NCBI GenBank assembly: GCA_022425325.1
Contig: JAKMFW010000079.1
Span: forward strand, 1 to 58,795
Length of the DNA: 58,795 bases
Direction of reading: 5' to 3'
From: Acidimicrobiales bacterium
GTDB lineage: Bacteria; Actinomycetota; Acidimicrobiia; Acidimicrobiales; Aldehydirespiratoraceae
The number at the start of each line of letters is the position of its first letter. Position 1 is the stretch's first letter. Under the pieces are notes generated by a model, which was not told where the DNA came from, ran no database searches, and saw only the letters and a list, made by a program, of their open reading frames with translations. Position numbers and translations under genes: made by a program. This document shows, piece after piece, positions 9,216 through 18,261 of this stretch.

Positions 9216-9354
9216 CATCAGCAACGGTCGGCCCAAGATCCGGTCCGGAGCGAACACCTCGCCAGGCCGGGCGTTTGGGATGACGCAGGGAGTGCCGTCC
9301 AGCCCGCGCTCGTCGTGCCCAATCGGCTGGGGAGCGCAGTGCTACCTTCGCCAC

Positions 9355-9945
9355 ATGGTCGGCGATCGATCCCAGCGGCGGCGCGACGTCCTCGAGACAT
9401 CGACCAACCTCCTTCACGAGAGTGGCTGGGCGGCGCTCACCATGCGAGAGGTCGCAGCACGCACCGGTGTGAGCGCCGGGGCGCTCTACCAATGGTTCGA
9501 CAGCAAAGACGAGATCTACGCCGAACTCTTCACCGCACGGCTCAACCGGGGTATCGCGCAGTTCGACGCCATGCCGGATGATCTCCCCTTCGACGACGTC
9601 CTGGCATCCATGCTCCGGTGGGTCCAGACCACCTGGATCACCCTTGGCCGCTGGCAACTCGACTACTCGGAGATCGCCCGTGGTCGCGGGCCAGGCCCGG
9701 CGCGTTCGGCGCTAAGCGAGGCCTATCGACACATCCTCGAGGTCGGATCCGTCAAGCTGCAGGCAGCCGCTGAGCGAGAAGGTCGTCGCTTTCTCGGCGA
9801 CCTCGACACGATGCACATGATCTGGGGAATCGCGGCCGGGATCGCCCAGCGAGCCGAGATCCTCCAGATGGAGACGGAGCGGGTCGATCAGATGATGGAG
9901 CGAGCCGTCCGCTCGCTCAGTGCAGGATTGACCGAATCGGCCTGA
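9355..9945 (+). CDS. TetR/AcrR-family transcriptional regulator
   Basis: The 196-residue protein has an N-terminal TetR helix-turn-helix: RRRDVLETSTNLLHESGWAALTMREVAARTGVSAGALYQWF, in which REVAARTGVSAGALYQWF is the recognition portion. The C-terminal part is a helical ligand-binding and dimerisation domain. ATG 9355 was chosen because the helix-turn-helix then starts at the usual position. It is divergent from the thiolase operon and upstream of an acyl-CoA dehydrogenase, so it probably controls lipid or related CoA catabolism. Confidence 0.88.
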   Translation: MVGDRSQRRRDVLETSTNLLHESGWAALTMREVAARTGVSAGALYQWFDSKDEIYAELFTARLNRGIAQFDAMPDDLPFDDVLASMLRWVQTTWITLGRWQLDYSEIARGRGPGPARSALSEAYRHILEVGSVKLQAAAEREGRRFLGDLDTMHMIWGIAAGIAQRAEILQMETERVDQMMERAVRSLSAGLTESA

Positions 9946-9974
9946 CCGAGACCGTGACGGTAGAGTCCGCCGCC

Positions 9975-11186
9975 ATGGCTGACGCTGCAGAGTCCCCGGA
10001 CGACTTCCGTGCCCGCGTACGGAGCTGGTACGAGGAAAACGCCACACCACGCACCGAGACCGACCCATGGGCGGTCAACGTCCACGCCGACCATGAAACC
10101 GAGCATCATCACTTCGAGTTGAGCCGCCGCTGGCAGGGAACGCTCGCCGCTGCCGGGCTCATGGGGATCGCCTATCCGGCTGCCTACGGTGGTGGCGGAG
10201 GTGCCGGCTGGATGACGCGAATCGAGCGTGAGATCTGCCGTGACTACGAGGAGAACACCGGCTTCCCCGGCGCCACCACGGCGATGCTGGCGCCGGCGCT
10301 GCTCCGTCACGCCTCCGAGGAGCAAAAGCTCGAGTACCTCCCGAAGCTGCTCTCGGCCGAACTGACGTTCTGCCAACTCTTCAGCGAGCCGGGTTCGGGC
10401 TCCGACCTCGCCTCACTTGGCACTCGCGCCATTCGTGACGGCGACGAGTTCATCGTGACCGGGCAGAAGGTGTGGAACAGCGCCGCCCAGTTGTGCGACT
10501 GGGGGTTCCTTCTTGTCCGCACCGACCCCGATGCGCCGAAGCATCGCGGCATCACGTTCGTGCTGGTCGACATGTCGACGCCGGGCATCGAGGTTCGGCC
10601 TCTGGTGCAGATCAACGGCTCCGCTCACTTCAACGAGGTGTTCCTCGACGAGGTCCGCATTCCTGTGGCGAATGTGATCGGCGAGATCAACGAGGGATGG
10701 ACCGTTGCCCGCACCGTGCTGGCCAACGAGGCCGCCTTCATCGGCGGCAGCGCGAAGACGCTCGCCAGCACGAACCTGCGAACGCTCGCCGAGGCGGCAG
10801 GGCTCACCGACGACGCCAACGTGCGCCAAGAACTCGCCGACCTCATCACTCGCGAGCGTGTGGTCGCCTGGATGGGAGAGCAGATCCAGCAAGCGGTTCG
10901 TCGTGGTGAGATGCCGCCCATGGACCCCGGGCTCATCAAGTTGATGACTGCTGACAACCGAGTTCGCTCCGGGAACATGGCGATGCAGATCACGGGGGCG
11001 GGCAGTATCGCAGGTGACAGTCCGGAGACGACGTGGAGTCAGGTCGAACTGATGATGCGTTTCGCCGTCTCCATCGGCGGCGGCACCAATGAGGTCCTTC
11101 GCAACAATGTCGGCGAGCGGGCGCTCGGCCTTCCCCGCGAACCGGGTTACGACAAAACCCAGCCGTGGAAGGACATTCCTCGCTGA
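9975..11186 (+). CDS. Acyl-CoA dehydrogenase
   Basis: The 403-residue flavoprotein shows the acyl-CoA dehydrogenase signatures FSEPGSGSDLASL, GQKVWNSAA and a C-terminal SIGGGTNEVLRN. The Gly at the position that is Glu in MCAD-type enzymes means the catalytic base is probably the Glu in ANEAAFIGG, as in isovaleryl-CoA-type enzymes. It would introduce an alpha-beta double bond into an acyl-CoA with FAD. ATG 9975 gives MADAAESPDD; GTG 9954 is possible. It lies 29 bases after the TetR gene. Confidence 0.9.
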   Translation: MADAAESPDDFRARVRSWYEENATPRTETDPWAVNVHADHETEHHHFELSRRWQGTLAAAGLMGIAYPAAYGGGGGAGWMTRIEREICRDYEENTGFPGATTAMLAPALLRHASEEQKLEYLPKLLSAELTFCQLFSEPGSGSDLASLGTRAIRDGDEFIVTGQKVWNSAAQLCDWGFLLVRTDPDAPKHRGITFVLVDMSTPGIEVRPLVQINGSAHFNEVFLDEVRIPVANVIGEINEGWTVARTVLANEAAFIGGSAKTLASTNLRTLAEAAGLTDDANVRQELADLITRERVVAWMGEQIQQAVRRGEMPPMDPGLIKLMTADNRVRSGNMAMQITGAGSIAGDSPETTWSQVELMMRFAVSIGGGTNEVLRNNVGERALGLPREPGYDKTQPWKDIPR

Positions 11187-11199
11187 GACCGAGCGTCGG

Positions 11200-11652
11200 T
11201 CAGCCGCAGCACGCCCCGCCATCACCGAGGGCGACCTCGGCCATGGTCTTCCCGCTTTTGAACTCGGCGATCTCGTCGGTGCCGAAGTCCACCTCGTCGG
11301 AGGTCTTCACGTACCACTCCCAACGAGCGCCGTCGGGCCCGACCACCCACGTCTCGGTCTTGCCGGCGTAGCAACACACGTTGTCGTTGACGCCGGTGGT
11401 GTCGAGGCCGGATGTATCCATGCGCGCTTCGGCCGCCTCGACCTGCTGCGATGTCTCGGTCTCGACACCGAGGTGGTTGAGGCCGCCGGCATTGTCGGGG
11501 TTCTCGAACAGCACGAGTTTGAGCGGTGGATTCTCGATGGCGAAGTTCGCGTAGCCCGGCTTGCGCTTGGCGGGTTCGGCGTCGAAGAGCTTCGAGTAGA
11601 AGTCGACGGCTTCGTCGATGTCGCTGACGTCGAGGGCGAGTTGCAGGCGCAT
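11200..11652 (-). CDS. arsI: ArsI/CadI-type glyoxalase-fold dioxygenase
   Basis: The 150-residue protein matches ArsI/CadI family members of the vicinal-oxygen-chelate fold. Candidate Fe(II) ligands Gln4, His60 and Glu112 are at the expected positions, and the vicinal pair Cys93-Cys94 (NVCCYAG) is the As(III)-organic binding signature of C-As lyases; another Cys pair sits at the extreme C-terminus (ACCG). The known family reaction is oxygen-dependent cleavage of methyl- or aromatic arsenicals. No arsR, arsB or arsC is nearby, so it stands alone here. CadI-like metal binding is an alternative. Confidence 0.82.
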   Translation of the reverse strand: MRLQLALDVSDIDEAVDFYSKLFDAEPAKRKPGYANFAIENPPLKLVLFENPDNAGGLNHLGVETETSQQVEAAEARMDTSGLDTTGVNDNVCCYAGKTETWVVGPDGARWEWYVKTSDEVDFGTDEIAEFKSGKTMAEVALGDGGACCG

Positions 11653-11755
11653 GGGTCTCCTTGATCTCGAGCGAGCGTATCCCACGTATCGACACTCATC
11701 AATTTGTTTGTCCAGAGTTTCTTCCTGGCTCCACGAACCGGCGATGATTGGCCCC

Positions 11756-12769
11756 ATGCGCACCCGCTACTCCGAGGACGAGGTCGCCGTTCGCGACGCC
11801 TTCCTCGATTTCTTCGCCAACGAGTGCCCCACCAGCACGGTGCGGGCCGCCGCCGAGGGCTCCGGCTTTGATCCGGCCCTCTGGTCGTCCCTCGCCGCCA
11901 TGGGCGCTCCCGGCATGGCCTTACCGGAATCACTCGGCGGTGCCGGTGCGGCGCTCACGGACCTCGCCGTCGTCGCCGACGTCGCCGGAGCGCACCTCGC
12001 CCCCGTTCCGCTGATTGAGCACGCCGTGACCGCACGTGCCCTTACTCGGGCCGGTGGCCATGACGACCTCGTCGCCGAGCTCGCCGAGGGGTCGACCCTC
12101 GCCACCCTTGCGCTTCGTCCGCCGACGGGCGACACCGCCCGCCTCGTTCCGGCTGGCGCAGTTGCCGACGTGCTCCTGCATCACTGCGACGGTGTCACGT
12201 CGATCAGTCGAGGCAACGCCCCCAGCGCAAAGCTGCCGAACACGGCCGACCTGCCTCTCGCTCACCGCGTCATCAGCGACCCAACCGCGATCGATCTCGA
12301 CGCCGACGGGTGGAACCGCACCGTCGACGAATGGCGAGCCCTCACGGCAGTGGCCTATGTCGGCCTCGCCAAGCGGGCGATCGAGATCGGCGTCGCCTAC
12401 ACCAAGGAGCGCATCCAGTTCGGGGTGCTGATCGGAACCTTCCAGGCCCTCCAACACGGCTTTGCCGATGCAGCCACGTCGGTCGAAGGTGCGCATCTCC
12501 TCGCCCAGCGTGCGGTCTGGGCCCTCGAAACCAACCAGCCCGGCGCCTCCCGCCTCGCGGGCATGGCACTGCTGTTCGCCGCCGAATCGGCCCGCTTCGC
12601 CGCCGATCGTTCCGTCCAGTACCACGGCGGGTACGGCTTCTCCGAGGAGTACGACATCCAGCTCTACCACCGTCACGCCACGGCGTGGATCCTCCAGCTC
12701 GGCGATCCGGCGGCCGAGTACGCCCGCCTCGCCGACGCCGAATTCGGGCCCGTGAAGGGAGCTGCCTGA
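11756..12769 (+). CDS. Acyl-CoA dehydrogenase-like subunit (likely non-catalytic partner)
   Basis: The 337-residue protein has the overall acyl-CoA dehydrogenase fold, with GAPGMALPESLGGAG early and QYHGGYGFSEEYDIQLYHRHA late, but a shortened middle domain. It resembles the partner subunits of two-gene (alpha2beta2) acyl-CoA dehydrogenases known from steroid and side-chain catabolism. Its stop overlaps the start of the next acyl-CoA dehydrogenase (TGATG), which supports hetero-oligomer formation. ATG 11756 was chosen over ATG 11744, four codons earlier. Confidence 0.85.
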   Translation: MRTRYSEDEVAVRDAFLDFFANECPTSTVRAAAEGSGFDPALWSSLAAMGAPGMALPESLGGAGAALTDLAVVADVAGAHLAPVPLIEHAVTARALTRAGGHDDLVAELAEGSTLATLALRPPTGDTARLVPAGAVADVLLHHCDGVTSISRGNAPSAKLPNTADLPLAHRVISDPTAIDLDADGWNRTVDEWRALTAVAYVGLAKRAIEIGVAYTKERIQFGVLIGTFQALQHGFADAATSVEGAHLLAQRAVWALETNQPGASRLAGMALLFAAESARFAADRSVQYHGGYGFSEEYDIQLYHRHATAWILQLGDPAAEYARLADAEFGPVKGAA

Positions 12770-13935
12770 TGGACTTCAGTTTCCCGCCCGAGGTCGAGGC
12801 CTTCCGCACCGAGGTGAAGGCGTTCCTCGCCGAGAACTTCGACGAATCGATGCTCGACGTCACCCACGACGGCACCATGCACGTTCCCGAGCTGCATGCT
12901 GCGCTGGCGGCCGAGGGCTGGCTCGCCGGCCCCGTCCCGAAAGAGCTCGGCGGTGGTGGTCGCACTGCGCTCGAGTCGATCGTGCTCAACGAAGAAATGC
13001 AGCTCGCCCGGGCGCCGATCGACGCGATGGGCGTCACGGTCATCACCGCGGCAATCCTGATGGAACACGGCAGCGACCATCTCAAGGAGACGGTCGTGCC
13101 CGCTCTGCTCAACGGAGAGGCACTCACGTCGTTCGGCTACACCGAGCCGGAGTCCGGCTCCGACGTCGCCGCAGCCACCACCAAGGCGGTGAAGGACGGC
13201 GACGAATGGGTGATCAACGGAGCGAAGATGTGGACCACGATGGCCCACATCGCCGACTACGTGATCCTGCTCACCCGCACCGATCCCGACGTCCCGAAGC
13301 ACAAGGGCCTCACCTTTTTTCTCGTGCCCTTCGACTCTCCCGGCATCGAGATCCAGCCCGTGCCGACAATGGCGACCGAGCGATCGAACGCCACCTTCTA
13401 CGACGACGTCCGCTTGTCGGACGACTGGCGGGTCGGCGAGGTCAACGGCGGCTGGGCCGTGATGAAGACCGCGCTCAAATATGAGCGCGGCGTCGCAGGT
13501 GGCCAGTTCATGTCACCGCCGGTGATCGACGCAGGCATCGACTGGGCGACCAACCATGAGCGGGCCGACGGCACCCGACCGATCGACGACCCGGCCGTGC
13601 GCGAGCGTCTGATCCGAGCGCAGATCGACGTCGAGGTATGCCGCGGCTTCGCCTATCACTGCGCCGACCTCGCCAACGAAGGCGCGATGTTCGGTGTCGA
13701 GGGGTCGATGACAAAGCTGTTCGCCAGCGAGACGTTCAAGCGCCACTGTCGGGAGATCCACGACATGATGGGAGCCGAGGGCCTCGTGACTCTCGAGTCG
13801 CCCGAGGCTCACCGTGGCGGACTGATCGAGGAGGCGCTGCGACACTCCCCGGTCACCGCCATCTACGGCGGGACCAGCGAGATCAACCGCAACATGGTTG
13901 CCGAGGGCTTCCTCGGCCTCCCTCGGGCTCGCTGA
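12769..13935 (+). CDS. Acyl-CoA dehydrogenase, likely catalytic subunit of a two-gene enzyme
   Basis: The 388-residue protein has YTEPESGSDVAA, NGAKMWTTMAH and YGGTSEINRNMVAEG. The YGGT segment lacks the Glu used by MCAD-type enzymes, but Glu239 in KYERGVAGG aligns with the alternative catalytic Glu of isovaleryl- and long-chain-type enzymes. It therefore looks active, with the overlapping upstream gene supplying a partner. Substrate is not evident; a bulky or branched acyl-CoA would fit the two-subunit class. Confidence 0.9.
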   Translation: MDFSFPPEVEAFRTEVKAFLAENFDESMLDVTHDGTMHVPELHAALAAEGWLAGPVPKELGGGGRTALESIVLNEEMQLARAPIDAMGVTVITAAILMEHGSDHLKETVVPALLNGEALTSFGYTEPESGSDVAAATTKAVKDGDEWVINGAKMWTTMAHIADYVILLTRTDPDVPKHKGLTFFLVPFDSPGIEIQPVPTMATERSNATFYDDVRLSDDWRVGEVNGGWAVMKTALKYERGVAGGQFMSPPVIDAGIDWATNHERADGTRPIDDPAVRERLIRAQIDVEVCRGFAYHCADLANEGAMFGVEGSMTKLFASETFKRHCREIHDMMGAEGLVTLESPEAHRGGLIEEALRHSPVTAIYGGTSEINRNMVAEGFLGLPRAR

Positions 13936-13952
13936 GCGACCAGCCGGCGGGT

Positions 13953-15026
13953 TCAGCTCCAGCGGGGACGCAGGGCCGAGTGCTCAATGTTGGGCAGCAC
14001 GTGCTCGGCCACGAGATCGCATTCGGCGATGTGGGTGTAGCCCGACAGGATGAAGGCCTCGACGCCGACCTCCTGGTACGCCTTCAGCTTGGCCACGACC
14101 TGATCGGGGTCGCCGACGATCGCCGCGCCGGCGCCGGAACGGGCCCGACCGACGCCTGTCCAGAGATTGGCCTCGGCGTAGCCGTCGTCGTCAGCGCCGT
14201 CGCGAAGTTCGTTCTGACGTGACACGCCAGCCGACTGAGTGTCCAGCGACTTGTTCCTGATCTGCTTACCGGTGTCGATGTCGAGCTTCGACAGGAGTCG
14301 GTCGGCGGCGGCTCGCGCTTCAGCTTCGGTCTCGCGAACGATCATGTGGGCGCGTAGGCCGTAGGTCAGTTCGCGCCCGAACGTATCGGCGCGGCGGCGC
14401 ATGTCGGCGACGGTTTCACCCACCGAGGCGACCGTGTCGGGCCAGGTGAGGAACACGTCGGCGGCTTCGGCAGCGCACTGCTTGGCGGCCTCGGAGAAGC
14501 CACCGAAATACATCGGCGGGCAACCCGGGTTGACGGTGGCGATTCGAGGCGGGTCGAGGTCGAACTGGGCGAAATCACCATCGATCTCGAGACGCTCACC
14601 GTTGAGCAGTGATCGCAGACCGTGCATGAACTCGACAGTTCGGCGGTAGCGAGGCCCGGATTCGAGCGACTGTCCCGGCATGTCAGAGCTGATGATGTTG
14701 ATCGTCAGGCGCCCCTCGGCCATCTGGTCGATGGTGGCGAGCTGGCGAGCCAGCTGCGGCAGCCACATCTCCCCGATCCGCACCGCAAGCAGCAGGTTGA
14801 TCTGTTCGGTCTGGGTGGCGATCGCCGAGGCAAACGCTGTCGAGTCGATCCCGAGTTGGTAGCCCGATGGCAGGAGGATGTTGTCGAAGCCATTGCGGTC
14901 GGCAGTCTGGACGATGTCGCGACAATGGTTCCACGAGCTCTCCAGCTCGGGGTTCGGGACGCCAAGGAACTCGTAGTCGTCGTCGCACAGGGCACCGAAC
15001 CAGCTGATTTCCACGGGGGCGCTCAC
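13953..15026 (-). CDS. SsuD-like FMNH2-dependent monooxygenase (LLM class)
   Basis: The 357-residue protein resembles alkanesulfonate monooxygenases: SGYQLGIDSTAFASAIA near 54-70, MAEGRLTINIISSDMPGQ near 102-119, and PPMYFGGFSEAA near 173-184. Such enzymes use reduced FMN from a partner reductase to oxygenate sulfonates or related compounds. GTG 15026 lies in a GTGA overlap with the aldo/keto reductase stop, so the two are coupled. No ssuE reductase or sulfonate transporter is visible. The operon is divergent from a Gfo/Idh/MocA gene across a LacI-type operator, so a sugar-related substrate is also possible. Confidence 0.8.
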   Translation of the reverse strand: MSAPVEISWFGALCDDDYEFLGVPNPELESSWNHCRDIVQTADRNGFDNILLPSGYQLGIDSTAFASAIATQTEQINLLLAVRIGEMWLPQLARQLATIDQMAEGRLTINIISSDMPGQSLESGPRYRRTVEFMHGLRSLLNGERLEIDGDFAQFDLDPPRIATVNPGCPPMYFGGFSEAAKQCAAEAADVFLTWPDTVASVGETVADMRRRADTFGRELTYGLRAHMIVRETEAEARAAADRLLSKLDIDTGKQIRNKSLDTQSAGVSRQNELRDGADDDGYAEANLWTGVGRARSGAGAAIVGDPDQVVAKLKAYQEVGVEAFILSGYTHIAECDLVAEHVLPNIEHSALRPRWS

Positions 15027-15934
15027 GGGAGCGGCACTCCTTCGCTGTCCTGGACGATGCGGTAGACGTCGTTACGGTCGAGCATGACACCGAGTGCGGC
15101 GACTGCGGCACGAAGCCGATCGGGGTTCTGGGTGCCGAGCAGAGCGACCGGTGCCGACGGGTGCGCGAGCACGAAGGCGTAACAGATCGCTGCTCGGTCA
15201 ACGCCCTCGCGTTCGGCGAGTTCGTCGAGCGTGGCGATCAGCGCAGCGGGAACGTTCTCGCCCGACATGAGACGACCGCCACCAAGCGGACTCCAGGCGA
15301 GCGGCACGATGCCATCGCGCATGCAGAGATCGAAGGTGCCATCGCGCAGCGGGCCGAGGAAGGCCGGCGAGTACTCGGGTTGGCTGGTTGCGAGCGGCAG
15401 GTCGCCGAGATGGGCGATCAGTGCGTCGTGCTGCGCCGGCGTGTGGTTGGAGACGCCGACCGCCCGGATCTTGCCCTCGCCGACCAGCGACGAAAGCGTC
15501 TCGGCAACCTGAGCGGGATGGGCGAACATGTCAGGTCGGTGGATCTGGTAGAGGTCGATCACTTCGACACCGAGCCGCCCAAGGCTGGCCTCGACCGCCG
15601 AGCGGAGGTAGGTGTCGCTCGAGTCGTACGGGATCGGCGGCATGATGCCGCCCTTGGTGGCGAGCACCATGCGGTCGCGCAAGCCGGGCGCCTGAGCAAG
15701 CACCTTGCCGAGCAGTTCTTCGTTGCCGCCGAAGCCGGAGCCGTCGTAGTCGAGGCCGTACACGTCGGCCGTGTCGATCAGATTCATGCCAACGTCAAGC
15801 GCCGTCTCGACGAGTTCGTGGGCGGCACCGAAATCATCGGTGGTGAACCGCCACGTCCCGAAACCGAGGGGGCCGATCGGGTCGAGGCTGGCGGGCAGAG
15901 AACGTGGCCTGATCTGGACCAGAGAGTGGGTCAT
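15023..15934 (-). CDS. Aldo/keto reductase
   Basis: The 303-residue protein has the AKR catalytic tetrad: Asp54 and Tyr59 (LIDTADVYG), Lys94 (LATKGG) and His132 (YQIHRPD), in a TIM-barrel framework with GVSNHT later. It reduces aldehydes or ketones, or oxidises sugars, with NADP. It is the first gene of a two-gene operon with an SsuD-like monooxygenase and lies 20 bases from the LacI-type operator. Confidence 0.88.
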   Translation of the reverse strand: MTHSLVQIRPRSLPASLDPIGPLGFGTWRFTTDDFGAAHELVETALDVGMNLIDTADVYGLDYDGSGFGGNEELLGKVLAQAPGLRDRMVLATKGGIMPPIPYDSSDTYLRSAVEASLGRLGVEVIDLYQIHRPDMFAHPAQVAETLSSLVGEGKIRAVGVSNHTPAQHDALIAHLGDLPLATSQPEYSPAFLGPLRDGTFDLCMRDGIVPLAWSPLGGGRLMSGENVPAALIATLDELAEREGVDRAAICYAFVLAHPSAPVALLGTQNPDRLRAAVAALGVMLDRNDVYRIVQDSEGVPLP

Positions 15935-15954
15935 GTGCGTAGGCTAGCCCGCGG

Positions 15955-15970
15955 ATGTAAACGCTTACAT
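15955..15970. promoter_or_regulatory. LacI-family operator between divergent AKR and Gfo/Idh/MocA genes
   Basis: The 16 bases ATGTAAACGCTTACAT form a palindrome with one mismatch and a central CG, the hallmark of LacI/GalR-family operators. It sits in the 65-base intergenic region so one bound repressor could block both directions. A LacI regulator is encoded at 17086-18105, next to the rightward gene. Confidence 0.8.
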
Positions 15971-15999
15971 TCCAACAGAATCACCATTTCGGGGGCACT

Positions 16000-17067
16000 G
16001 TGACCACGCTCAGATACGGCATCATCGGCAGCGGCATGATGGGTGTGGAGCACATCGAGAATCTCTCGCACACCGAGGGTGTCGAAGTCACGGCGATCGC
16101 CGACCCCGACCCCGGAAGCCGAGAGTTCGCGGGTGCGCTCGTCCCTGATGCGCTGCACTACACGAACCATGAAGCGCTGATCGCCGACAACGTCTGCGAC
16201 GCCGTGGTCGTCGCCTCACCGAATTTCACCCACGTCGATGTGCTGCGTGACCTCCTGGCGACCGACCTCCATGTGCTGGTCGAGAAGCCGCTCTGCACCA
16301 CCGTCGACGACTGTTACACGATCCTCGAGCTCGCCGAGGGCCGGAACGCGATCACCTGGGTCGGCCTCGAGTACCGGTACATGCCGCCAATCGCCCGCCT
16401 GATCGACGAGGTTGCGGCGGGTGCCGTCGGCGTCCCGAAGATGATCTCGATCCGCGAGCACCGCTTCCCCTTCCTCGAGAAGGTCGGAGACTGGAATCGC
16501 TTCTCGGAGAACACGGGTGGAACGCTCGTCGAGAAGTGCTGCCACTTCTTCGACCTGATGGTGCAGATCATGCCGGGCCGCCCGGTTCGCGTGATGGCCT
16601 CCGGTGCGCAAGACGTCAACCATTTGGACGAGGTCTACGACGGCCGAGTCCCCGACATTCTCGACAATGCCTTCGTCATCGTCGATTTCGATGACGGCAC
16701 TCGCGGCCTCCTCGACCTCTGCATGTTCGCCGAAGCGACCCACAACCAAGAGGAACTCAGCGTGGTCGGCCCGCTAGGCAAGGTCGAGGCACTCATTCCC
16801 GAAGACATCGTGCGCATCGGCCGCCGCGGCGAACACTGGATCGGCGGCGTCAACGTTCACCCGGTCACAAACGACGAAATCCCCTACGAGGGCCACCACT
16901 CGGGTTCGAGCTGGGTCGAGCACCAGAAGTTCCGCGACGCCGTGCTCGGCGTCGCTCCCGCCGAGGTGAGTCTCTTCGACGGTCTGCTCTCGGTTGCGAT
17001 CGGCGCCGCCGCGCACCGCTCGATTGACGAAGGGCGCCCGGTCGAGCTGAGCGAGTTCCTTCGCTGA
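16000..17067 (+). CDS. Gfo/Idh/MocA-family oxidoreductase
   Basis: The 355-residue protein has the Rossmann motif GIIGSGMMG (7-15), the conserved EKPL (95-98) whose Lys is catalytic, and GGTLVEKCCHFFDL in the substrate half, where the His is part of the active site. Family members oxidise or reduce sugars, inositols and their derivatives with NAD(P). GTG 16000 begins VTTLRYGIIG directly before the nucleotide-binding strand. The flanking LacI gene and operator suggest induction by a sugar or polyol. Confidence 0.9.
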   Translation: MTTLRYGIIGSGMMGVEHIENLSHTEGVEVTAIADPDPGSREFAGALVPDALHYTNHEALIADNVCDAVVVASPNFTHVDVLRDLLATDLHVLVEKPLCTTVDDCYTILELAEGRNAITWVGLEYRYMPPIARLIDEVAAGAVGVPKMISIREHRFPFLEKVGDWNRFSENTGGTLVEKCCHFFDLMVQIMPGRPVRVMASGAQDVNHLDEVYDGRVPDILDNAFVIVDFDDGTRGLLDLCMFAEATHNQEELSVVGPLGKVEALIPEDIVRIGRRGEHWIGGVNVHPVTNDEIPYEGHHSGSSWVEHQKFRDAVLGVAPAEVSLFDGLLSVAIGAAAHRSIDEGRPVELSEFLR

Positions 17068-17085
17068 ACCCGAACCGTCCGGTGA

Positions 17086-18105
17086 TCAGCAGGGCGGCGC
17101 CGAAGTGCGCCGCACCACCAGCTCGACGTCGACTTCGTGGGTGTGAAGGTTGCACGCGTCGTTGCGGAGATCCTCGACGATCCAGCGAGCAGCATGGGCG
17201 CCGCTCGCTGTCGGGTCCTGCCGGATCGTGGTGAGCGCAACCGTCTGGGCGAGTGGATGATCATCGAAACCGACCACCGACATGTCCTCGGGAATCCGAA
17301 GGCCCTGTTCGACAGCCACTCCCCTGGCTCCCATCGCCATCTCGTCGGAGATCGCAAACACTGCGGTGGGCGGCTTGGACAAGGCCAGCAGGCGGGCCAT
17401 GGCGTCCTGCCCTCCCTCGATCGAGAAGTTGCCGGTGTGGAGCAGGTCGGGATCGACGACGATCCCCGCTCGGGTGAGCGCCTGTTCGTACCCTTCACGG
17501 CGACGCCACGAGACCTCGGTTCGCATGGGATCGTCGGGCATGCCCTCGATGAGGCCGATCCGTCGGTGTCCGAGCTGCAGCAGGTGGTCGACGGCGAGAC
17601 GAGCGGCCGAGATGTCATCGGGGCGCACCGACGACAGACCCGGATAGCTGTTGCCGATAGTGACGGTGCGGATGTCGGTGTCCCGCAGCGCGTCGACCTC
17701 ATCAGGTTCGAGACGAATGTCGACCATGACAAGCCCGTCGACCCGCCGGTGCATCTGGAGCGCGGATGCGACGAAGTGGCGTCGTGCTTCGGGACCAGCG
17801 ACACCCATCACCTGCGTGTCGTAGCCGGCCTCTGACAGCACTGCCTCGACCCCGCCGACGACCTGGGCTGAGAACCAGCCGGCGATATTGGACACGGCGA
17901 CCACGATCGTCTTCGAGCTGCCCGCCGCCAGCTTCGCCGCTGCAGGATTGGCGACATACCCGAGCTCGGCGGCGGCCAACTCGACCTTCTGGCGAGTGCT
18001 GTGCGCGACATTGTCGAGCCCTCGCAGCGCGCGGCTGACGGTCGCCACCGAGACGCTCGCTGCGACGGCGACGTCCTCAATCGTGACGCTGCGAATGTCG
18101 GCCAT
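17086..18105 (-). CDS. LacI-family transcriptional regulator
   Basis: The 339-residue protein opens with the LacI helix-turn-helix and hinge: TIEDVAVAASVSVATVSRAL (8-27) and NPAAAKLAAG. The C-terminal periplasmic-binding-protein-like domain contains SVVGFDDHPLAQ and the terminal TTIRQDP typical of the family. It most likely binds the palindrome at 15955-15970 and responds to a sugar. It converges with the Gfo/Idh/MocA gene. Confidence 0.92.
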   Translation of the reverse strand: MADIRSVTIEDVAVAASVSVATVSRALRGLDNVAHSTRQKVELAAAELGYVANPAAAKLAAGSSKTIVVAVSNIAGWFSAQVVGGVEAVLSEAGYDTQVMGVAGPEARRHFVASALQMHRRVDGLVMVDIRLEPDEVDALRDTDIRTVTIGNSYPGLSSVRPDDISAARLAVDHLLQLGHRRIGLIEGMPDDPMRTEVSWRRREGYEQALTRAGIVVDPDLLHTGNFSIEGGQDAMARLLALSKPPTAVFAISDEMAMGARGVAVEQGLRIPEDMSVVGFDDHPLAQTVALTTIRQDPTASGAHAARWIVEDLRNDACNLHTHEVDVELVVRRTSAPPC

Positions 18106-18187
18106 GGAGCAAGTGTGGCGTAGGCGAGCGTCAGATCACAGTTTTCGCCTTCGCACGAGCGCATTCCCGGTACCCTCAGCCCCCACA

Positions 18188-18261
18188 CGGGACGTGGCGC
18201 AGCTCGGTAGCGCACCTGCTTTGGGAGCAGGGGGTCGTGGGTTCAAATCCCGCCGTCCCGA
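18188..18261 (+). tRNA. tRNA-Pro (anticodon TGG)
   Basis: The acceptor stem CGGGACG (18188-18194) pairs with CGTCCCG (18254-18260), with discriminator A at 18261. The anticodon stem CCTGC/GCAGG encloses loop TTTGGGA, giving anticodon TGG. The T-arm contains GGTTCAAATCC. No CCA is encoded. Confidence 0.97.

Noticed and set aside
15955-15970. CcpA-type catabolite site
   Set aside because: The palindrome also fits that consensus, but CcpA is a Firmicutes system and a LacI gene lies next to the site.
18188-18261. tRNA-Pro as an attachment site for a mobile element
   Set aside because: No second copy of its 3' end was seen in the window and no integrase lies near.
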